Positions 18,401-27,356 are shown, counted from the first letter of the stretch. The stretch is DNA of 64,000 nt from Gephyromycinifex aptenodytis (GCF_012277275.1 NZ_CP051155.1:2108001-2172000), one strand, 5' to 3'. Notes: generated from the sequence alone by a model not told the origin. Translations and numbers: made by a program.

Positions 18401-18904
18401 TCAGCCGACGTGGCAGCGGTGGTGCAGCTCGCGGATCTGCTCGGTCAGGGACTCCTCCGGGCCCGCGACGGGCACGCCCGGGACCACCTGCTGGATGGGC
18501 AGCAACGCGACCGGCGCTGCAGGGACACCCCATTCGCGCAGCCACTGCCCAAGCTGGGCGGAGGACGTGGCGTACACGATGCGGCCCAGGCCTGCCCACC
18601 CGTGGGCCGCAGCGCACATCGGGCAGTGCTCTCCTGAGGTGTAGACCTGCGCGACTGCGCGCTGCTGCTCCTGAAGGTTCTCGATGGCCCACCGCGCCAG
18701 GCTGAGCTCGGGATGGCGGGTACGGTCACCGCCCGCGACGCGGTTGCGGTCTTGCGCCACGATCGCGTCGTCGAGTACGAGCACCGAACCGAACGGTTCA
18801 TCACCGGCGGCGAGGGCCTCCTGGGCGAGCTCGACGCAACGGCGCAGGTAGCCGCGATCGGTCTCGGTCAGCTGCGGGTTCGGGTCGTGGTCGTGGTCGC
18901 TCAT
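18401..18904 (-). CDS. Cytidine/deoxycytidylate-type nucleoside deaminase
   Basis: 167-residue zinc deaminase of the CDA/guanine-deaminase fold. The N-terminus has RRCVELAQEALAAGDEPFG. The zinc site is HPELSLA (His ligand and proton-shuttling Glu) and EHCPMCAAAH (two Cys ligands), the usual HxE...PCxxC arrangement with HCPMC in place of PCxxC. Substrate (guanine, cytosine or a modified base) cannot be fixed. The start ATG at 18904 is preceded by AAGGTGAAGG. Confidence 0.8.
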   Translation of the reverse strand: MSDHDHDPNPQLTETDRGYLRRCVELAQEALAAGDEPFGSVLVLDDAIVAQDRNRVAGGDRTRHPELSLARWAIENLQEQQRAVAQVYTSGEHCPMCAAAHGWAGLGRIVYATSSAQLGQWLREWGVPAAPVALLPIQQVVPGVPVAGPEESLTEQIRELHHRCHVG

Positions 18905-18954
18905 ACCTTCACCTTGGCATGAGCTATTGCTCCTCGCCCTGGATCGCGGCTCGG

Positions 18955-19482
18955 TCAGAGAATGTGCAACACCCGCAGCAACGCCCAGATCGCGAGCACG
19001 GCCAACGCGACCAGAACGATGAGGATGAGCGCAACCAGGGTGAACGCTTGCAGGGCATAACTCTTCACGCTCAGGTCCACTGCGCGGCCCTGCGCGATGG
19101 TGCCCTCCAGCAGACGCAGGTTCTTCACGTTGGCGCGGTGGGCGGCGTCGGCGATGTCGCCGACGAAGGGCACCAGGCCGAGCAGAGAGTCGACCAGCAG
19201 GTTCCAGCCCATGAGCAACAGGATCGACAACGGCACCCGGTGACGCACCGCGTCGATGAGGATGACGCTGGAGATGGCCGTCCCGGCCGCGTCACCGAAA
19301 CCCGGCACGAGCCCGATCAGGGCGTCGAGGCCGATGCCTTGCTGGGTGCCGGGAATCCGCACGAGATCATCCAGGACACGCGCCAGGACCCGACTGGAGT
19401 AGGTGGAGCTGCCCGCCCCGGCGGCGCGGCTGGCTCCGGCGACGGTGCGCTTGGACGCGGGCGTTGCCCGGAGACGGTTCAC
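18955..19482 (-). CDS. DUF4112 membrane protein
   Basis: 175 residues. The core DDLVRIPGTQQGIGLDALIGLVPGFGD with a second copy-like LGLVPFVGDIAD is the hallmark of DUF4112. There is one central hydrophobic region (about 75-105) and a strong C-terminal transmembrane helix (about 147-172). Function is unknown in the family. The start is GTG at 19482, divergent from the kinase gene at 19540 with 57 bp between them. Confidence 0.8.
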   Translation of the reverse strand: MNRLRATPASKRTVAGASRAAGAGSSTYSSRVLARVLDDLVRIPGTQQGIGLDALIGLVPGFGDAAGTAISSVILIDAVRHRVPLSILLLMGWNLLVDSLLGLVPFVGDIADAAHRANVKNLRLLEGTIAQGRAVDLSVKSYALQAFTLVALILIVLVALAVLAIWALLRVLHIL

Positions 19483-19539
19483 GACACCACGGTACGGGCG
19501 CCGGCGCCGTCACGCCGCTCATGGGGTAGAGAAGGAGGT

Positions 19540-20397
19540 ATGTCAGCGCTTCCCCCAGAACTCATCGACGGTTTGAATGTGCGGTCTGTGCGACCCGTGC
19601 ACGGCGGCGACATCGCCCAGGCGTACCGGCTCGACACCGCTGACGGGCCGCTGTTCTGCAAGACACATCCGTCTCCCTCCCCCGATCTGTTCGCGCGGGA
19701 GTCCGCTGGGTTGGCGGAACTGCGCGCCCACGCCCCGGCGCTGCTGTGCGTGCCGCAGGTGCTGCGGGAATCACCGAACGGTTTGGTTCTGGAGTGGATC
19801 GATGAGGGTGGGTCTGCCCGTTCCGGCTCCGAGGAGGCCTTCGGGGCGGGCTTGGCGCAGCTGCATCGCGTGACGCGCGCGCAGTTCGGGGGCCTGGGTG
19901 GGGACACGGCCGGCTATCTGGGATCGGTGGCGGTCGATCTGCGTCCGCACCCGGACTGGCCGGAGTTCTATCTCACCCGGCGGCTGGTTCCGCTGGTCGA
20001 CCAGGCTGTGGAGGCGGGCCGGGTGGATCCCCGGGCTCGGGGCATGCTGGAGGCGATTGCGCCGCGGGTGGCGCAGTTGTGTGGGCCGAGCGAGCCTCCC
20101 GCTCTGCTGCACGGGGATTTGTGGGCGGGGAACCGGCTCGTGGACCGCAGCGGCACCAACTGGCTCATCGACCCGGCCTGCCACTACGGGCACCGGGAAT
20201 ACGACCTGGCGATGATGGCCCTCTTCGGCGGATTCGGGCCGCAATGCTGGCGCGCCTACGACGAGGCGTTCCCACTCGCCGACGGTTGGGAGCAGCGGGT
20301 GGCGTGGTATCAACTGCCGCCGCTGCTCGTGCACGCCATCCTGTTCGGCGGCAGCTACGGCGACGCCGCAATCCGGGCGCTGCGCACCTACCGGTAG
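19540..20397 (+). CDS. Fructosamine-3-kinase-family protein
   Basis: 285 residues of the fructosamine kinase / aminoglycoside-phosphotransferase-like fold. The signatures are PVHGGDIAQAYRL near the N-terminus, the catalytic loop LLHGDLWAGNRLVD and the metal-binding LIDPACHYGHREYDLAM. Family members phosphorylate ketoamines so that glycated amines can be removed. The frame is open to 18919, but the ATG at 19540 gives the conserved start MSALPPELIDGL. GGAGG (19534-19538) is unusually close, one base from the ATG. It is followed by the GCGAGCCGTC palindromes. Confidence 0.85.
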   Translation: MSALPPELIDGLNVRSVRPVHGGDIAQAYRLDTADGPLFCKTHPSPSPDLFARESAGLAELRAHAPALLCVPQVLRESPNGLVLEWIDEGGSARSGSEEAFGAGLAQLHRVTRAQFGGLGGDTAGYLGSVAVDLRPHPDWPEFYLTRRLVPLVDQAVEAGRVDPRARGMLEAIAPRVAQLCGPSEPPALLHGDLWAGNRLVDRSGTNWLIDPACHYGHREYDLAMMALFGGFGPQCWRAYDEAFPLADGWEQRVAWYQLPPLLVHAILFGGSYGDAAIRALRTYR

Positions 20398-20405
20398 CCC
20401 CCCCC

Positions 20406-20502
20406 GCGAGCCGTCACTACCCCTGCCTCCGCGAGCCGTCACTGATGACTGACGGCTCGCCGGGGGCCTACGGCGAGCCGTCACCTCGCATCGACGGCTC
20501 GC
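20406..20502. repeat. GCGAGCCGTC palindromic repeats upstream of doxX-like gene
   Basis: Copies of GCGAGCCGTC lie at 20406-20415, 20431-20440 and 20473-20482, with inverted copies GACGGCTCGC at 20451-20460 and 20493-20502. They make two perfect hairpins: 20431-20460 (11-bp stem) and 20473-20502 (10-bp stem, 10-base loop). The same element occurs on the other side of the next gene. They resemble REP/BIME-type elements. Confidence 0.85.
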
Positions 20503-20552
20503 GGAGGCCTACGCTACGTGCCAGTAACCCCGACATCGACAAGGCAGGATCC

Positions 20553-20936
20553 ATGACCACTTCTGAGCAGACCACGGCTCGCCGCACGGCTTACGCGCTC
20601 ACCGCTCTGCTGACAGGCATGGGGGTGCTGCACTTCGTCAAGCCGGAGCCCTTCGATGCCCTCATCCCCAAGGCACTGCCAGGTTCGCCGCGTTCGTGGA
20701 CGTACGGCTCCGGCGTCGCCGAGCTGGGAGCTGCGGCATTGCTGGCACTCCCGCGCACCCGCCGCATCGGTGGCCGGGCAGCGAGCCTGCTGTTCCTGGG
20801 CGTCTACCCCGGCAACCTGCAGATGGCGTGGGACTGGCGCCACGAGCCCTGGACCAAACAGCTGATCTCCCTGGGTCGGCTGCCGTTGCAGGCCGACCTC
20901 GTCCGCCGCGCCGAGCTCGTGCACCGCGCGGGCTGA
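20553..20936 (+). CDS. DoxX-like small membrane protein
   Basis: 127 residues with about four hydrophobic segments. The N-terminus reads TAYALTALLTGMGVLHFVKPEPFDALIP and is followed by WTYGSGVAELGAAALLAL and FLGVYPGNLQMAWDW, the pattern of DoxX-like membrane proteins of actinobacteria. The start is ATG at 20553 (MTTSEQTTARR); the frame is open far upstream, but that part is antisense to the kinase coding frame. Function unknown. The gene is bracketed on both sides by the same GCGAGCCGTC palindromes. Confidence 0.75.
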   Translation: MTTSEQTTARRTAYALTALLTGMGVLHFVKPEPFDALIPKALPGSPRSWTYGSGVAELGAAALLALPRTRRIGGRAASLLFLGVYPGNLQMAWDWRHEPWTKQLISLGRLPLQADLVRRAELVHRAG

Positions 20937-20942
20937 CCCCAC

Positions 20943-21016
20943 GCAAGCCGTCACTGCTGCTACCGCGAGCCGTCACTGCTGCTACCGCGAGCCGTCGCTG
21001 AGAATCGACGGTTCGC
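20943..21016. repeat. GCGAGCCGTC palindromic repeats downstream of doxX-like gene
   Basis: Copies are at 20943-20952 (one mismatch), 20965-20974 and 20987-20996, with an inverted copy GACGGTTCGC at 21007-21016. A 10-bp hairpin with one G-U-type pair (20987-21016) closes the block. The spacer ACTGCTGCTACC is repeated between copies, so the units themselves are tandem (22-bp period). Confidence 0.85.
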
Positions 21017-21034
21017 GCAGGGGTCGGGGGCGGG

Positions 21035-21907
21035 TTAGTGGGCGCGCAGCAGGGTTAGCCAGGAGCGGGTGCCGGGTTGCGTGCATGAGGTCGAGGCGAT
21101 GCGCATCCCCTCGATCAACCCCTCCAGCGGCGCGCGCCCGCTGGCTACCTCGAACGCGTAGGCGCCGTGCAGGGTGTCCCCGGCGCCGAGTGTGTCGAGG
21201 ACCTGCACCTTCGGCGGGTGCAGTTCACCGGCCTCGCCAGCGATGCGCCACCGCAGGGAGGCACCTCCCGCGCTCACCGCCGCCACTGAGACCCCCGCCG
21301 CGACAAGCGCGTCGAGCGGGTCGCTTTCACCCGGCGGGGTGAAGTCGCTGGAGGCGATGACGTCGGTACACACCGGGAGGACGTCGGCGAACACCGGCTT
21401 GTAGCGGCCCGCGTCGAGCACCAGCCGCGCACCCGCCCGCACACCGGCAGCGGACCGGGCCAGGTCAGGGTGATGGCCATCGAGCAACACCACGTCAGCG
21501 CTGCGCAGCGCTTCGACCACCGAGGCCGGTAGGTGCGTGAGCGGCGTGGCGACCTCAGGCGCGTCGCGCCCCACCACCTGACGATCCCCGGTCGGGGCGT
21601 GCACGCTCACACTGGAGACCGGCGGGGTGTACCCCGGTTCGGCCAGGTCACTGACCTGCACCCCTACGGCCGCCAGGTCGGCGCGCACGAGCTGGGCGAC
21701 CGGGCCCTGCCCGATCCGGGTGACCAGGTGCGCCTGCCCGCCCAACGCCGCGAACACCACAGCCGCACCGGTTGCCGGGCCGCCCGCCGCGAGTTGCTGC
21801 CAGTCGGCGCTGACCTTGCCGTTGGCCGGGGGGAGCTGTTCCACCCGCGAGATCACGTCGAGGGTCGCCAGCCCGACGAACACCCCCCGGGGCCCACGAC
21901 TGCTCAT
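21035..21907 (-). CDS. PfkB-family carbohydrate kinase
   Basis: 290-residue ribokinase-fold kinase. The start GVFVGLATLDVISRVEQLPP with AAGGPATGAAVVFAALGG is the PfkB N-terminal pattern; LDTLGAGDTLHGAYAFE contains the GAGD anion hole and catalytic Asp. The overall look is closest to PfkB members of the YihV (deoxysulfofructose kinase) type, but the substrate is not proven. The ATG at 21907 overlaps the stop of the upstream Ldh_2 dehydrogenase as ATGA, so the two enzymes are made together and probably act in one sugar or sugar-acid pathway. Confidence 0.85.
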   Translation of the reverse strand: MSSRGPRGVFVGLATLDVISRVEQLPPANGKVSADWQQLAAGGPATGAAVVFAALGGQAHLVTRIGQGPVAQLVRADLAAVGVQVSDLAEPGYTPPVSSVSVHAPTGDRQVVGRDAPEVATPLTHLPASVVEALRSADVVLLDGHHPDLARSAAGVRAGARLVLDAGRYKPVFADVLPVCTDVIASSDFTPPGESDPLDALVAAGVSVAAVSAGGASLRWRIAGEAGELHPPKVQVLDTLGAGDTLHGAYAFEVASGRAPLEGLIEGMRIASTSCTQPGTRSWLTLLRAH

Positions 21908-22974
21908 TCCTGCACGTCAGGAACGTCTGACGCAGCCAACCCGGCGTCCAGCGCCGCCGAGCGCACGTCCGCCCACGTGGTCGCATCGATGGGGATGCCA
22001 TCACGCAGCCGCTCCTGACGCCGGGTCTGTTCCGGCTCACCGGGCAGGATCCCGCTGCGCGGATCGTCTCCGGCAGGTGAGGCCCCCACCCAGTCCAGGA
22101 AGGCTTGGGCGCTGCGCTGGGAGTCAGGAGCTTCGAAAGCGCTCGGGTCGAGCACGAAGGACAGCATCGCGTTGTAGATCCCGGGAGGTTGCGTCAACGT
22201 CTCCTGCGTCGTCGTCGGTGCGCCACCCAGCGCCCCGGCGAACAGTTCGCACATCAACGCCAGCCCGTAACCCTTGTGATCCCCGAACGGCAGCAGCGAA
22301 CCCATCGGTTCGTTCCACATGACGCCCGGGTCGGTGCTGGGGACACCGTCGGCGTCAATGACGCAGCCCGGCGGGACCGGCACACCGGAGTTGTAGGCGA
22401 CGCGGGCCTTGCCCAAGGCGATCTTGCTGGTGGCGAAGTCGAGCAGAATCGGGGTCTGTCCGGGGCGAGGGAACGCCGCACAGAACGGGTTGGTGCCGAA
22501 CCGGGCGTCGCGGCAGCCTAGCGGCGCGACGAGTACGTCACCGGGCACGCTGACGAAGTGCACCGAGGCGAACCCGGCGGCGGCGCACTGCTCAGCCCAA
22601 TGCCCGATGCGCCCCACGTGGTGGGTGTTGCGCAGTGCCACGACCGCGACGCCGTGCGCGCCGGCCCGTTCGATTCCCAGTTCCATCGCCTCGTAGGCCA
22701 TCACCTGACCCAGGCCGCGTTGGCCGTCGAGACTGACGACGGCGCCGGCGTCCTTGACGAGTTCTGCCTTCGCGCCGACGCGTAACGCGCCAGCCTTCGC
22801 AGCGGGAACGTATTCGACGAGCATCCCGACGCCGTGCGAGTCGTGCCCGGCCAGGTTGGCCCCCACCAGGTGTTCGGCGAGCAACCGGCATTCCCGCTCG
22901 TCGGCGCCGATCGCCGCCCACACCTGCTCGATGTAGCGGTTAAGGGCCGGGGCTGGCACGTGAATCTGACTCAT
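21904..22974 (-). CDS. Ldh_2-family NAD(P)H-dependent malate/lactate/2-oxoacid dehydrogenase
   Basis: 356 residues of the MDH2/LDH2 oxidoreductase family, which reduces 2-oxo acids with NAD(P)H (members include sulfolactate, ureidoglycolate and diketogulonate dehydrogenases). Diagnostic motifs are LAGHDSHGVGML, RNTHHVGRIGHW, FGTNPFCAAFP and the Lys/Gly-rich DHKGYGLALM. The ATG at 22974 (MSQIHVPAP) is preferred to the one at 22995; TACGCT lies seven bases before it, so it may be leaderless. It is coupled to the PfkB kinase by a four-base overlap. Confidence 0.88.
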   Translation of the reverse strand: MSQIHVPAPALNRYIEQVWAAIGADERECRLLAEHLVGANLAGHDSHGVGMLVEYVPAAKAGALRVGAKAELVKDAGAVVSLDGQRGLGQVMAYEAMELGIERAGAHGVAVVALRNTHHVGRIGHWAEQCAAAGFASVHFVSVPGDVLVAPLGCRDARFGTNPFCAAFPRPGQTPILLDFATSKIALGKARVAYNSGVPVPPGCVIDADGVPSTDPGVMWNEPMGSLLPFGDHKGYGLALMCELFAGALGGAPTTTQETLTQPPGIYNAMLSFVLDPSAFEAPDSQRSAQAFLDWVGASPAGDDPRSGILPGEPEQTRRQERLRDGIPIDATTWADVRSAALDAGLAASDVPDVQE

Positions 22975-23025
22975 GCCGGTCAGCGTAAAGGGCATCGGCG
23001 CCGGTGTGAACGGCCTACGACCGGA

Positions 23026-23688
23026 TCAACCCTTATCCCCGGAGGGCGCCGCCTCCGGGCGGGCCGGAAGCTCGACGATGCACGACGGCAACATCCACTG
23101 CACCAGCGGGCCGACACCGACGGCGTACAGGATGGTGCCGATACCGACGACGCCACCGAGCAGCCACCCGCACAGCACCACGACTCCCTCGATGGCGGTG
23201 CGCACCAGGCGCAGGCTGGCGCCGGTGGATTGGGACAGCCCCGTCATCAGACCGTCCCGCGGGCCGGGCCCGAGTTGGGCGCCGATGTACAAGGCGGTGG
23301 CGTGGGCGTTGCCGAGGATCCCGAGCACCAGGTAGGTGATCCGCCAGGCGAGGTGGGAGGGCTCAGGAACCAGTGGCAGAACCACATCCAGGGTCAAGCC
23401 GATCCAGACCGCGTTGGCGATCGTTCCCAGGCCTGGCATCTGGCGCAGCGGAACCCAGGCCAGCAGCACCAGCAGGGAGACCATGATGAGGACGGTCCCG
23501 ATGGAGAACGGCACGTGCAGCGCCACCCCGTAGTGGAAGACGTCCCACGGGAGCATGCCCAGACCGCTGCGGATCAGCAACGCCATGGCGACTCCGAAGG
23601 CCGTTAAGCCGACGAACAGCTGAAGAATGCGCCGTGTCAGTCGACCAGCTCGCAGCTGCTCCATGGGGGTAAGTCGCGCCAGTTCCAC
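23026..23688 (-). CDS. YczE/YitT-like integral membrane protein
   Basis: 220-residue polytopic membrane protein. The beginning LTPMEQLRAGRLTRRILQLFVGL, then RSGLGMLPWDVFHYG and GPRDGLMTGLSQSTG, is the pattern of the YczE/YyaS family, whose function is not settled. About five or six hydrophobic segments are visible. The start is set at GTG 23688; ATG 23664 is the alternative. The longer open frame to 23757 is rejected because it would run through the terminator hairpin at 23728-23753. Confidence 0.75.
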   Translation of the reverse strand: MELARLTPMEQLRAGRLTRRILQLFVGLTAFGVAMALLIRSGLGMLPWDVFHYGVALHVPFSIGTVLIMVSLLVLLAWVPLRQMPGLGTIANAVWIGLTLDVVLPLVPEPSHLAWRITYLVLGILGNAHATALYIGAQLGPGPRDGLMTGLSQSTGASLRLVRTAIEGVVVLCGWLLGGVVGIGTILYAVGVGPLVQWMLPSCIVELPARPEAAPSGDKG

Positions 23689-23727
23689 GGGCGAATCATG
23701 CCCGACATCAGCCGTGGAACACACAAC

Positions 23728-23753
23728 GGGGCGGCCCCGACCAGGGCCGCCCC
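23728..23753 (-). terminator. Terminator of the AGCS symporter gene
   Basis: GGGGCGGCCC and GGGCCGCCCC form a perfect 10-bp stem with loop CGACCA, 17 bases beyond the symporter stop. On the minus strand it is followed by GTTGTGTG. Confidence 0.75.
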
Positions 23754-23770
23754 GCATGCGAGTCGGTGAA

Positions 23771-25168
23771 TCAGTCCTCGAGCGTTCCGGCCTTGTGCCG
23801 CGCCATGTAGCTCTTCGTCTCCTGGATGACGACTCCGGAGAGGAAGATGACGCCGATCAAGTTCGGGATGGCCATGAGGCCGTTGAGGGTGTCGGCGATA
23901 CTCCAGACCGCCTGCAGGCCACCCACCGCGCCGAGGTAGACGGCGGCCACGAAGATGATGCGGTAGATGAGCACCGCGGTCTTGGCACCGCCGATGTTGC
24001 GGAAGATGAACTCCAGGCTCTTCTCGCCGTAGTACGACCAACCGAGGATCGTGGAGTAGGCGAACATTGCCAACCCGATCGTCAACGACACACCGCCGAC
24101 GGTGCCTGGGAGGCCGTGGTTGAACGCAGCGATGGTCAACGCGGCGCCTTCGTGAGCCCCTTCCCAGACGCCGGTGGTGATGATGACCAACGCGGTCATC
24201 GTGCAGATGATGATCGTGTCGACGAACACCTCGAAGATGCCCCACAAGCCCTGCTCGACCGGCTCCTTGGTGTTGGAGGCGGCGTGCGCGATCGGAGCCG
24301 AACCGAGACCGGCCTCGTTGGAGAACACACCGCGGGCGATACCCATGCGGATGGCCGTGGCGACGGTGTACCCGGCGGCACCACCCAGCGCGGAGCTGGG
24401 GTTGAAGGCAGCCTCGACGATGAGCACCAGCGAAGGAATGATGTGGCTGGCGTGCCGGATGAGCAGCACGATCGACATGAGGACGAAGAAGACCGCCATT
24501 ACCGGGACGAGTTTCTCGGTGACCCGGGCGATGCTCTTGATGCCGCCGAGAATGACGACCGCCGTGAGGATCACGACGACGATGCCAGTGATGTGCGGGC
24601 TGATGCCGAAGCTCTGTTCGAATGCGGTGGCAATCGAGTTGGCCTGCGTCATGTTTCCGATACCGAAGGTCGCCATGGTCGCGAAGATGGCGAAGATGTA
24701 GGCCAGCCACGGCTGATTCAGGCCGTTCTTGATGTAGTACATCGGACCACCGACGAATCGGCCTTCGTCGTTGATCTCGCGGTACTTCATGGCCAGCACG
24801 ATCTCGGCGAATTTCGTCATCATGCCGAAGAATGCGCTGATCCACATCCAGAACACTGCGCCTGGACCACCGACGGTGATCGCGGTAGCCACACCGACGA
24901 CGTTTCCGGTGCCGACGGTGCTCGCCAGCGCGGTGGAAACCGCCTGGAACGGGCTGATGTTCGAGTCGTCTGCCTTGCGGGACCGGCCACCGATCACCTT
25001 GCCGATTGTGCTGCTCATCGCAAAGCCGAACTTGCGGATCTGGAAGGCCTTCGTTCGGACCGTCAGGTAGACGCCCGTGCCGACAAGCACGAACAGCATG
25101 ACCGGACCCCACACGAAAGCGTTGACCTGTTTATTGATCTCGAGGATCGGCTCGAGGAAATCGCCCAT
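23771..25168 (-). CDS. Sodium:alanine/glycine symporter (AGCS family)
   Basis: 465-residue secondary transporter, with about ten hydrophobic helices, taking up alanine or glycine with Na+. Typical stretches are FVWGPVMLFVLVGTGVYLTVRT at the first helix (after INKQVNA), ALASTVGTGNVVGVATAI (the substrate/Na+ region), and FSNEAGLGSAPIAHAAS. The ATG at 25168 starts MGDFLEPILEINK; upstream frame to 25261 lacks support. AGGGAC precedes the start. It is monocistronic, closed by the hairpin at 23728-23753. No glycine-riboswitch core was found in its leader. Confidence 0.92.
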   Translation of the reverse strand: MGDFLEPILEINKQVNAFVWGPVMLFVLVGTGVYLTVRTKAFQIRKFGFAMSSTIGKVIGGRSRKADDSNISPFQAVSTALASTVGTGNVVGVATAITVGGPGAVFWMWISAFFGMMTKFAEIVLAMKYREINDEGRFVGGPMYYIKNGLNQPWLAYIFAIFATMATFGIGNMTQANSIATAFEQSFGISPHITGIVVVILTAVVILGGIKSIARVTEKLVPVMAVFFVLMSIVLLIRHASHIIPSLVLIVEAAFNPSSALGGAAGYTVATAIRMGIARGVFSNEAGLGSAPIAHAASNTKEPVEQGLWGIFEVFVDTIIICTMTALVIITTGVWEGAHEGAALTIAAFNHGLPGTVGGVSLTIGLAMFAYSTILGWSYYGEKSLEFIFRNIGGAKTAVLIYRIIFVAAVYLGAVGGLQAVWSIADTLNGLMAIPNLIGVIFLSGVVIQETKSYMARHKAGTLED

Positions 25169-25582
25169 GTCCCTATGACCCCTTAAGTCCGGTGTGTCGC
25201 CATCGACCAGGTGGTAATCCCGGCGGGCCCTTGAGGTTCTGCGGCCTGCAGGTGAGCGCATACTGCCACACCGTCGTTGTCACGATGGCCGTTTCGTGCC
25301 GTCGACTCCAAACAATCGTGAGCACTGGTCAGGACTGTGCCGTGATCGCAGGCACCTCTCCTCCAGCGGTGACCTCGAGCGCCCAAAGCGTGATCCTCGG
25401 GCTGTGGGCCGCGCCGTCAAACATTCACTGTGGGTCGAATTTCACTGGGCCACAATGAAACCGCCTGCCGCCCCGAATGAACCGTTGGGCGCCGCGCAGC
25501 TTAGGCCACCTGGTGTGTCGTACATCGCTCGTGGTTGATATGGGCCATCTGCACGAGCCGACGACGAACGGATGCGGTTCAC
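25169..25582. other. Divergent intergenic region between the AGCS gene and the M20 peptidase gene
   Basis: 414 bp, less GC-rich around 25420-25460 than its neighbours. It must hold promoters for both divergent genes, but no confident -35/-10 pair, operator or riboswitch could be assigned by eye. Confidence 0.4.
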
Positions 25583-27142
25583 ATGCCTACACATGACGAC
25601 ACCCATGTTTTGCAGCAAACGGTTGGACGGCGGGGTTTCCTGCTTGGTGCAGCGGGCGCGGTAGGGGCCACCACCCTGACGTTGGGCGAATCCGCTCTCG
25701 CCGACGGCAGCCGCAGCATCGGGAAGGTAGTGCCCCGCCCATCCATCCCCAAAAAAGACCTGGATTCGCTGAACCTGCTCAAACGCATGCTGTCTTTCGA
25801 CACCCAGAACCACGGTCAGGGTGGCACAACGAAGGCTCACGCCGAGATGCTCAAAGCCGTGTGGGACAGCGCGGGAGTAGCGACTGAGATCATCCCGACG
25901 CCGGTAGCAGACAATGTCCACCTGATCGCCCGGATCAGGGGCACAAACCCCGCAAACAAACCGATACTCATCCTCGGCCACAGCGATGTCGTGCCAGTAG
26001 AGAAGGAGAACTGGTCCGTTGATCCCTTCGGTGGCGTGGTAAAAAACGAGCAGATCTACGGTCGTGGCGCGCTCGACATGAAGGGCGCCAACGCCGCCTT
26101 CATCTCCGCACTGCTGCGCCACCTGGCAAAGGGCCACACCTTCGACCGGGACATCATCGTTCTGACCGACGCCGACGAAGAAGCGGGCGAGTACGGATCG
26201 GGGTGGCTCGCGAAGAACCACTGGGAGAAGCTCGACGCTGGGGTTGTCCTCACTGAGGGTGGCTGGTTCCTCGCACAGCGCGATCAGCGCACCCCTATGC
26301 TCATCTCGGTGACCAGGCAGGACAAGGTCTACTTCAATATCGATTTGACCGCGACAGGCACGGCCACCCACTCGTCGAAACCGATGCCAGACTCAGCGAT
26401 CGTCACGCTCTCACGTGCTGTTGCAGAACTGGGTGACTATCTAGCTCCGGTGCACCTCACGCCAGTGACTCGTCGCTACTTCGCTGCATTGGCGGACGCG
26501 ACCGAAGATCGGCACTGGGCCCGCGCGATCAACATGATGCTCAAGGCCAAGGATCAGCGCACCCGCGAGCGCGCCGCTCGGCTCGTCGCCTCACGTTCGA
26601 GCTACCCCTACCTGCACTCGGCGTTACTGCGAACCACGGCCGCCTACGTCATCGAAGAGGCGGGATATAAGGAGAACGTCGTACCCTCCCAAGCCACCTG
26701 TCGGGTCAACTGTCGCGCAGTGCCAGGCGGACAGAAACCCCGCGACTTCCTTGCAACCGTCCGCGCGATCTTGCGGGACAAGGGGGTCGAGGTCAGCCTC
26801 GCCGCTCCTCCTGGCGTGAGCGAGGCGGAGCAGTTGGCTGCGCTTGACGCCACCTGGGCGACGCCGCCCGCCGACGTGGAGACCCCCCTCTACGAAGCGC
26901 TGCACGCTGCGGCGCACCTCACGTATCCCGACGCACAATTCACCCCGGCACTGTTCGAAGCCGGCACCTCCCTTAAGCCCTGGCGGGCTAAGGGGATACC
27001 CGGGTACGGCGTGTACCCCTATGTCATCAGCAATGACCAGCTCATTGGCATGCACGGCAACGACGAGCGGATCTGGGTGGATGCTCTGGCCACCGGAACC
27101 GACTTCATGTACCGCACGTTTGACCGGTTCCGGTCCCGCTGA
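25583..27142 (+). CDS. Tat-exported M20 family metallopeptidase
   Basis: 519 residues. The N-terminus has a twin-arginine signal, GRRGFLLGAAGAVGATTLTLG (residues about 16-36), with likely cleavage after SALA. The M20 catalytic domain has the metal ligands and catalytic residues LGHSDVVPV, YGRGALDMKG and TDADEEAGEYG, then a dimerisation domain with TATHSSKPMPDSAI. The export of a folded, metal-loaded enzyme by Tat fits a di-zinc peptidase. Start is ATG at 25583 (MPTHDDTH). Substrate is unknown; related proteins are carboxypeptidases or acylases. A strong hairpin terminator follows. Confidence 0.88.
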   Translation: MPTHDDTHVLQQTVGRRGFLLGAAGAVGATTLTLGESALADGSRSIGKVVPRPSIPKKDLDSLNLLKRMLSFDTQNHGQGGTTKAHAEMLKAVWDSAGVATEIIPTPVADNVHLIARIRGTNPANKPILILGHSDVVPVEKENWSVDPFGGVVKNEQIYGRGALDMKGANAAFISALLRHLAKGHTFDRDIIVLTDADEEAGEYGSGWLAKNHWEKLDAGVVLTEGGWFLAQRDQRTPMLISVTRQDKVYFNIDLTATGTATHSSKPMPDSAIVTLSRAVAELGDYLAPVHLTPVTRRYFAALADATEDRHWARAINMMLKAKDQRTRERAARLVASRSSYPYLHSALLRTTAAYVIEEAGYKENVVPSQATCRVNCRAVPGGQKPRDFLATVRAILRDKGVEVSLAAPPGVSEAEQLAALDATWATPPADVETPLYEALHAAAHLTYPDAQFTPALFEAGTSLKPWRAKGIPGYGVYPYVISNDQLIGMHGNDERIWVDALATGTDFMYRTFDRFRSR

Positions 27143-27188
27143 ACCTCCACCAGTGGAGCCATGAGTCAGTTCCACTGAGTTTGCGCGG

Positions 27189-27224
27189 CTTGGGTGTCCG
27201 GTCGGTGGCGACCGGATACCCAAG
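27189..27224 (+). terminator. Terminator of the M20 peptidase gene
   Basis: CTTGGGT-TCCGGTCG pairs with CGACCGGA-ACCCAAG across loop GTGG, with one G-U-type pair, a 16-bp stem 47 bases after the stop. Confidence 0.75.
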
Positions 27225-27356
27225 CTGGCGCATAGCGCGACGCAGGGACCCTGCGATAGCTGAGCTGCCGGGCGTATCCAGGCCCCTGCCCGCGCGGGCG
27301 GCGCTGTGGTGGGCAACACTTTGCAGGTCCGCCCTTGAGCCTGCATCGGAGACCGC

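Noticed and set aside
25169-25440. Glycine riboswitch in the leader of the alanine/glycine symporter gene
   Set aside because: The conserved core segments of the glycine aptamer were looked for on the minus strand and not found.
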